DNA from: Bacillota bacterium
GTDB taxonomy: Bacteria > Bacillota > Clostridia > Lachnospirales > Lachnospiraceae
Reading direction: 5' to 3'
Assembly (NCBI GenBank): GCA_023450835.1
Contig: JAEXGM010000235.1
Coordinates: 1 to 18,494 of the forward strand
Length of the DNA stretch: 18,494 nucleotides
Each line of letters opens with the position of its first letter. Position 1 is the first letter of the stretch. The notes beneath the pieces are model-generated. The model worked only from the letters and a program-made list of their open reading frames with translations. It was not told where the DNA came from and searched no databases. The translations under genes were made by a program, and so were the position numbers. This document shows, in pieces, positions 14,452-18,494 of this stretch.

Positions 14452-14620
14452 TATGTCACTTCTGTGACATATAGTCACTTTTGTGCATAGAGTCACTTTT
14501 GTGCATAGGGTTACTTTTGTGACATAGGGTTACTTCTGTGAGCTATAGTCACTTTTGCGACTTATTGTTGCATTTATGATGTATAGTCAATTCTTAGCCT
14601 AAGTCACATATCTTTGACTT
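14452..14620. repeat. Tandem array of about nine 17-19 bp palindromic units upstream of the autolysin
   Basis: On the plus strand, units start at 14456, 14474, 14492, 14510, 14529, 14548, 14567, 14586 and 14603. The consensus is about GTCACTTTTGTGACATAG. Six units from 14456 to 14566 are well kept; the outer three are degenerate. The unit nearest the gene is a perfect palindrome (TATGTCAC-TTCT-GTGACATA, 14452-14471). There are no spacers and no coding sense. The whole 346-base stretch 14380-14725 without a gene holds this array, the autolysin leader and the purD terminator. Confidence 0.85.
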
Positions 14621-14660
14621 ATTGCCTTTTTAACCGTTCTCCCTTATAGGGTGAATATCG

Positions 14661-14705
14661 ACACAAAAAAAGAAAAGGATGAATACCAATATTTTCATCC
14701 TTTTC
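14661..14705 (-). terminator. Rho-independent terminator of the purine operon
   Basis: GAAAAGGATGAA (14672-14683) pairs perfectly with TTCATCCTTTTC (14694-14705) around a 10-base loop. On the minus strand the stem is followed by a run of seven T. It starts 20 bases after the purD stop codon. Confidence 0.9.
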
Positions 14706-14725
14706 GTCAATTAAGTTTCTTACCT

Positions 14726-15997
14726 TTAAGCCTCATCAATTGCTTTTCCGATATCATTCCGGTTATATTTATTGGCAAACTTTACGACTTCTGCCGCTCT
14801 GTAGGCATTTTTTCTGGCTTCTTTCAGATTGCTGCCTGTAGCAGTAATTCCAAGAACCCGGCCCCCGGCAGTTACAATATTGCCGTTTTCCTTTTTTGTA
14901 CCCGCATGAAAGGCAAAAACACCTTCTGTTTCTTTTAATTCTTCCAACCCTTCAATCTTATAGCCCTTTTCATAGGCGAGAGGATAGCCCTTTGAGGCTA
15001 AGACAACACATACTGCCGCATTTTCTTCAAATTCCAGTTCTATCTTGGAAAGGCAGCCATCGATACAACTTTCAAAGATGTCCACAATATCTGTCTTCAG
15101 CCTTGGAAGTACTACCTGCGTTTCAGGGTCACCAAATCTGGCATTGTACTCCAATACTTTTGGTCCGTCTTCTGTAAGCATCAGCCCGGTAAATAAAATA
15201 CCGGTAAAGCTTCTGCCTTCCTTCTTCATAGCTTCCATTGTAGGCTTGTAGATATGTTCCATGCAATAATCATTGATTTCTTTTGTATAAAAAGGACTCG
15301 GAGAAAAAGTCCCCATTCCGCCTGTATTAAGGCCTTCGTCATTGTCCAAAGCTCTCTTGTGATCCTGGGCGCTGGTCATAATGGCAATATCGGTTCCGTC
15401 GCAAAAAGCAAGTATGGATACTTCTCTTCCGGTCATAAATTCTTCAACGACCAGAACATCCCCTGCAGGTCCGAATTGCTTATCTTCCATAATACTCTTG
15501 ACACCTTCAAGGGCTTCTTCTTTCGTGTTACAGATTAGAACCCCTTTTCCAAGAGCCAGTCCGTCTGCTTTTAATACTACCGGATAGGAACATTTTTCAA
15601 GATAGTTATAGGCAGCTTTTGCAGCATCAAATGCCTCGAAGGACGCTGTAGGAATATGATATTTTTTCATTAATTCTTTTGAGAATGCTTTAGAACCTTC
15701 AATCATTGCCGCGTCTTTTTTAGGTCCGAATATTCTTAGCCCTCTCTCAAGAAATACATCTACAATCCCGCCAACCAAAGGATCATCGGGTCCTACTACC
15801 GTTAAATCAATTCCTTCCTTTACTGCAAAATCGGCTAGCTTGTCAAATTCCATTACACCGATTGGCACACAAACTGCATATTCTTCTATACCGGCATTTC
15901 CCGGCGCGCAGTAGAGTGCTGTTATCTTCTTGCTTTGTGCGATTTTATAAGCGATGGCATGTTCTCTGCCGCCGCCTCCGATTATAAGCACTTTCAT
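14726..15997 (-). CDS. purD: Phosphoribosylamine-glycine ligase PurD (GAR synthetase)
   Basis: A 423-residue ATP-grasp enzyme that joins glycine to phosphoribosylamine in purine synthesis. The N-terminal MKVLIIGGGGREHAIAYK is the family's typical start. The PurD signature QDHKRALDNDEGLNTGGMG is at 211-229, and the metal-binding EYNARFGDPE at 283-292. No key residue appears missing. The start is set at 15997, with AGG seven bases upstream. The frame runs on to 16054, but the extra 19 residues lack a ribosome binding site and lie in an inverted-repeat element. It is the last gene of the purine cluster, 268 bases after purN, an unusually wide gap for this operon, and is followed by a strong terminator. 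Confidence 0.97.
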   Translation of the reverse strand: MKVLIIGGGGREHAIAYKIAQSKKITALYCAPGNAGIEEYAVCVPIGVMEFDKLADFAVKEGIDLTVVGPDDPLVGGIVDVFLERGLRIFGPKKDAAMIEGSKAFSKELMKKYHIPTASFEAFDAAKAAYNYLEKCSYPVVLKADGLALGKGVLICNTKEEALEGVKSIMEDKQFGPAGDVLVVEEFMTGREVSILAFCDGTDIAIMTSAQDHKRALDNDEGLNTGGMGTFSPSPFYTKEINDYCMEHIYKPTMEAMKKEGRSFTGILFTGLMLTEDGPKVLEYNARFGDPETQVVLPRLKTDIVDIFESCIDGCLSKIELEFEENAAVCVVLASKGYPLAYEKGYKIEGLEELKETEGVFAFHAGTKKENGNIVTAGGRVLGITATGSNLKEARKNAYRAAEVVKFANKYNRNDIGKAIDEA

Positions 15998-16022
15998 TTT
16001 TATACCTATCTCCCATCTGTGT

Positions 16023-16133
16023 CTCACGGGGCTGCCGCAAAATAAATTTTTCATACAAAATATTGGTGCTGACCAAGTGTCTATGAACCATAATATCTTG
16101 TTGAATTTTTGTATTTTGCGGCAGCCTCATGAG
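16023..16133. mobile_element. MITE-like inverted-repeat element in the purN-purD gap
   Basis: A 111-bp element with 22-bp terminal inverted repeats that match at 20 of 22 positions; the shared core is GGCTGCCGCAAAATA (left copy 16030-16044). Inner segments are also partly complementary (AAAATATT near 16057 with AATATCTT near 16093), so the whole could fold into one long hairpin. It encodes nothing. The ends resemble terminal repeats of some Firmicute insertion sequences, as I recall. No clear target duplication is seen. It could instead be an intergenic regulatory hairpin. Confidence 0.55.
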
Positions 16134-16265
16134 ATGTATAAATAGGGGGGGAGTGAAGGCTTTCCCTTTCACCCTTAAGCCCCTTCTCAACCGGTATGTT
16201 TACTGCAATCTGTCTTTTGCCGACACTTTGTCTTCCGTAAGATTACAGGTTTATTTATACTAATG

Positions 16266-16889
16266 TTAAAGAATTCGAACCTTGCCGTCTTTATATATTA
16301 CCTGACTGTTGGCAATCAGATTAACTGCCTTGGGCAGAATCTCCCATTCCGCCTCTACCATTACTCTTTTTTGGAGGCTTTCAGGTGTATCTCCCTCTAA
16401 GACTTCCACTGCCTTTTGAAGAATGATAGGTCCGGTATCTGTCCCTTCATCTACAAAATGTACTGTCGCTCCGGTGACTTTTACTCCTCTGTCAAGAACA
16501 GCCTCGTGTACCTTCAGTCCATAATAGCCACTGCCGCAAAAAGATGGAATTAAAGAAGGATGTACATTTATAATGCGTCCGGCATAATATTTTATGATAG
16601 ACTGGGGGACTACAACCAGATACCCTGCCAGAACTATAAAATTAACTCCGTATTCCTGCAATTTCTCAAGCAGTGCCTGGTGGAAAGCTTCCCTGCTCTC
16701 ATATTTCTTAGGGGATACCACCTCTGCATGAAGATGATTTTCTCTGGCGCGGGTCAAGGCATAAACCCCTTCTTTGTTACTGATTACTACATTTATCCTG
16801 GCATTGGTAATTCTGCCGTCATTTATGCTGTCAATAATCGCCTGAAGATTGGTTCCGCCGCCGGAGACCAGTATCCCTAAGTTTAGCAT
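16266..16889 (-). CDS. purN: Phosphoribosylglycinamide formyltransferase PurN
   Basis: A 207-residue folate-dependent GAR transformylase, the third step of purine synthesis, transferring formyl from 10-formyl-tetrahydrofolate. The phosphate-binding loop is LVSGGGTNLQAI (7-18). The catalytic set is visible: Asn108 and His110 in INVHPSLIPSF, and an Asp in DEGTDTGP (147-154), probably Asp151. Length is normal for the family. It overlaps the end of purM by seven bases, so it is translationally coupled to it; GGGG lies eight bases before the ATG at 16889. The stop is followed by a 268-base gap holding a weak hairpin around 16150-16175, seven consecutive G (16145-16151), and the inverted-repeat element. 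Confidence 0.97.
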   Translation of the reverse strand: MLNLGILVSGGGTNLQAIIDSINDGRITNARINVVISNKEGVYALTRARENHLHAEVVSPKKYESREAFHQALLEKLQEYGVNFIVLAGYLVVVPQSIIKYYAGRIINVHPSLIPSFCGSGYYGLKVHEAVLDRGVKVTGATVHFVDEGTDTGPIILQKAVEVLEGDTPESLQKRVMVEAEWEILPKAVNLIANSQVIYKDGKVRIL

Positions 16890-17908
16890 AAAGTTACCCC
16901 TTTATCCCCTTCTTTGATTTCACCAACAATATAGGGAGTCTCACCGGCTTCTTTTAATAACTCGACCGCTTTGTCAGCATTTTCTTTGTCAACAGCTAAT
17001 AACATTCCAATTCCCATGTTATAGGTATTATACATTATCTTCTCCTCAATGGAGCCATCCTTTGCAAGCATGGAGAAAATGGGAGGTATGGGGTAACTGT
17101 CTTTTCTTATATAAGCATGCATACTATCGTTTAACATTCTGGGAATGTTCTCATAGAAGCCGCCGCCGGTTATATGGGAGCAGGCTTTCACTGCAATATT
17201 TCCGTTCCTTAAAGCTGTAAGTGCTTTTACATAAATACGGGTCGGCGTCAACAGTGCTTCACCTAAGGTACTGCCAAGTACTTCATAATGAGTATTTAAC
17301 GCTTCTTCTTTCATATTAAAAACTTTTCTGACAAGTGAATAGCCATTACTGTGGATACCGGAAGAGGCAAGTCCAATCAGTACATCTCCTGCCTTTAAAC
17401 TATTACCGGTAATCATATTCTTGCGGTCTACAATCCCCACAGCAAAGCCTGCCAGATCATATTCATCCACCGGATAAAAACCAGGCATCTCCGCGGTCTC
17501 CCCGCCTATTAATGCAGCTCCCGCCTGTCTGCAGCCTTCTGCCACGCCGCCTACAATAGCTGCTATCTTCTCCGGGTCATTCTTTCCGCAGGCCACATAA
17601 TCCAAAAAGAATAAAGGTTCACCTCCGGCACAGGCAATATCATTTACACACATGGCAACACAATCAATACCGATGGTATCATGCTTATCTAACAAAAATG
17701 CAATCTTTAGCTTTGTCCCCACACCGTCGGTACCAGAAACCAGGGTAGGCTCTTCCATATGCATAAAGCTCTTTAAGGAAAAGGCTCCGGAAAAACCGCC
17801 TATCCCTGTTAAAACTTCCTTTCTCATGGTCGTATCAATATGCTTTTTCATCAGCTCTACGGCCTTGTATCCAGCTTCTATATCCACTCCGGCATTCTTA
17901 TAATCCAT
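16883..17908 (-). CDS. purM: Phosphoribosylformylglycinamidine cyclo-ligase PurM (AIR synthetase)
   Basis: A 341-residue enzyme that closes the imidazole ring to make aminoimidazole ribotide using ATP. The family motifs appear in order: IGGFSGAF (36-43), GTDGVGTK (59-66), CVNDIACAGGEPLFFLDY (87-104) and GGETAEMPG (135-143). Length matches the family. AAGGTGG lies six bases before the ATG at 17908. It follows purE with a gap of 21 bases and overlaps purN, as in compact bacterial purine operons. Confidence 0.98.
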   Translation of the reverse strand: MDYKNAGVDIEAGYKAVELMKKHIDTTMRKEVLTGIGGFSGAFSLKSFMHMEEPTLVSGTDGVGTKLKIAFLLDKHDTIGIDCVAMCVNDIACAGGEPLFFLDYVACGKNDPEKIAAIVGGVAEGCRQAGAALIGGETAEMPGFYPVDEYDLAGFAVGIVDRKNMITGNSLKAGDVLIGLASSGIHSNGYSLVRKVFNMKEEALNTHYEVLGSTLGEALLTPTRIYVKALTALRNGNIAVKACSHITGGGFYENIPRMLNDSMHAYIRKDSYPIPPIFSMLAKDGSIEEKIMYNTYNMGIGMLLAVDKENADKAVELLKEAGETPYIVGEIKEGDKGVTLC

Positions 17909-17929
17909 AACTGTCCACCTTATCCTCTT

Positions 17930-18445
17930 CTATTTTTCTTTCAGATATGCCTGATAGCCAATTTTTGATAGTTTTTCTGACTTCGCTGCAACACTCTCTT
18001 TCAGGCTCTTTGCATATTCTTTCACACGTTCCAAAAGCTCTGCATCGGAAGCTGCCAATATCTTTGCCGCCAATATACCTGCATTCTGGGCACCGTTAAT
18101 GGCTACTGTAGCTACAGGAATTCCGGCCGGCATCTGCACGATGGAGTAGAGAGAATCCACACCGCCTAAAGCTTTGGTCATAATAGGCACTCCAATAACC
18201 GGCAGTGAGAAGATTGCTGCTGTCATACCGGGAAGATGAGCCGCACCGCCTGCTCCCGCTATGATGACTTTATAACCTTTTTCTTCTGCTGATTTGGCAT
18301 AATCGTAAAATACATCCGGCATTCTGTGGGCAGAGATTACCGTAATGTCATACTCCACCTTCAGTACATCCAACACCTCTGCTGCTTTGCTCATGATCTC
18401 CAGATCCGAATCACTTCCCATTACAATTCCAACTTTTGCTGCCAT
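17930..18445 (-). CDS. purE: N5-carboxyaminoimidazole ribonucleotide mutase PurE, class I
   Basis: A 171-residue protein with the PurE pattern: GSDSDLEIM at 10-18, SAHRMPD at 38-44 (His40) and AGAGGAAHLPG at 63-73. The SAHR motif and the full C-terminal extension suggest the bacterial class I form, which moves the carboxyl of N5-CAIR and normally works with PurK, not seen in this window. GCGAGGA lies six bases before the ATG at 18445. Only 49 bases remain upstream; they hold a TATAAA box near 18473 but no complete promoter, so this may be the first gene or follow another pur gene beyond the edge. Confidence 0.97.
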   Translation of the reverse strand: MAAKVGIVMGSDSDLEIMSKAAEVLDVLKVEYDITVISAHRMPDVFYDYAKSAEEKGYKVIIAGAGGAAHLPGMTAAIFSLPVIGVPIMTKALGGVDSLYSIVQMPAGIPVATVAINGAQNAGILAAKILAASDAELLERVKEYAKSLKESVAAKSEKLSKIGYQAYLKEK

Positions 18446-18494
18446 GTCAAATCCTCGCTTTCCTGTTTATCCTTTATATTTTTGTTCACTGGGT

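Noticed and set aside
14380..14496. N-terminal extension of the autolysin
   Set aside because: It would be read from the repeat array, puts 39 polar residues before the signal peptide, and has no ribosome binding site.
14452..14620. Possible CRISPR array
   Set aside because: The 17-19 bp units follow each other without spacers and the units themselves vary; this is a tandem repeat, not repeat-spacer structure.
16018..16138. Target-site duplication flanking the inverted-repeat element
   Set aside because: The flanks TCAC and TCAT are only partly alike and their symmetry continues the inverted repeat, so a duplication cannot be claimed.
18446..18494. Purine riboswitch before purE
   Set aside because: Only 49 bases are available and no aptamer core can be recognised; it could lie outside the window.

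Overview
The window looks like a chromosomal segment of a low-GC, strictly anaerobic, probably spore-forming Firmicute of the Clostridia, most likely Lachnospiraceae. Reasons: strong GGAGG ribosome binding sites, AT-rich spacers with sigma-A promoters, a rubrerythrin, the McsA-McsB-ClpC arginine-phosphorylation machinery, and a surface glucosaminidase with SH3b and PT-rich linkers. This placement rests on gene content and recalled family resemblance, not on a search. Almost every gene is on the minus strand; one 50-codon gene at 2606-2758 is on the plus strand.

Layout from left to right. 1-164 is the start of a small holin-like membrane protein running off the edge. 297-1736 is an MFS transporter with its own promoter. 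1894-2433 is a rubrerythrin that seems to lack one diiron ligand. 2606-2758 is a small plus-strand gene ending inside its own terminator. 2795-3502 is a soluble chemoreceptor-type signalling protein. 3579-4931 is radA. 5052-5465 is an uncharacterised 137-residue protein behind a 264-base spacer holding a promoter and at least three strong inverted repeats.

5730-10255 is the protein quality-control operon, transcribed gntR-mcsA-mcsB-clpC. In Bacillus the first gene would be ctsR; here a GntR/YtrA-type repressor takes that place. A perfect 25-bp palindrome covers the -10 box and start point of its promoter, which points to autoregulation. McsA and McsB mark proteins with phospho-arginine, and ClpC unfolds them for ClpP.

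10339-14379 holds two exported proteins: a cohesin-like, membrane-anchored protein and an 883-residue glucosaminidase-type autolysin with four SH3b-like repeats. Both carry a cadherin-like beta-sandwich domain. Upstream of the autolysin lies an array of about nine tandem 17-19 bp units whose best copies are palindromes (GTCAC-N4-GTGAC).

14726-18445 is a purine operon, purE-purM-purN-purD. A roughly 110-bp MITE-like inverted-repeat element sits between purN and purD, and a clear terminator follows purD.

Most worth following up: the palindrome array before the autolysin, the GntR replacement of CtsR, the structured spacer before the 137-residue protein, and the MITE-like element in the purine operon.
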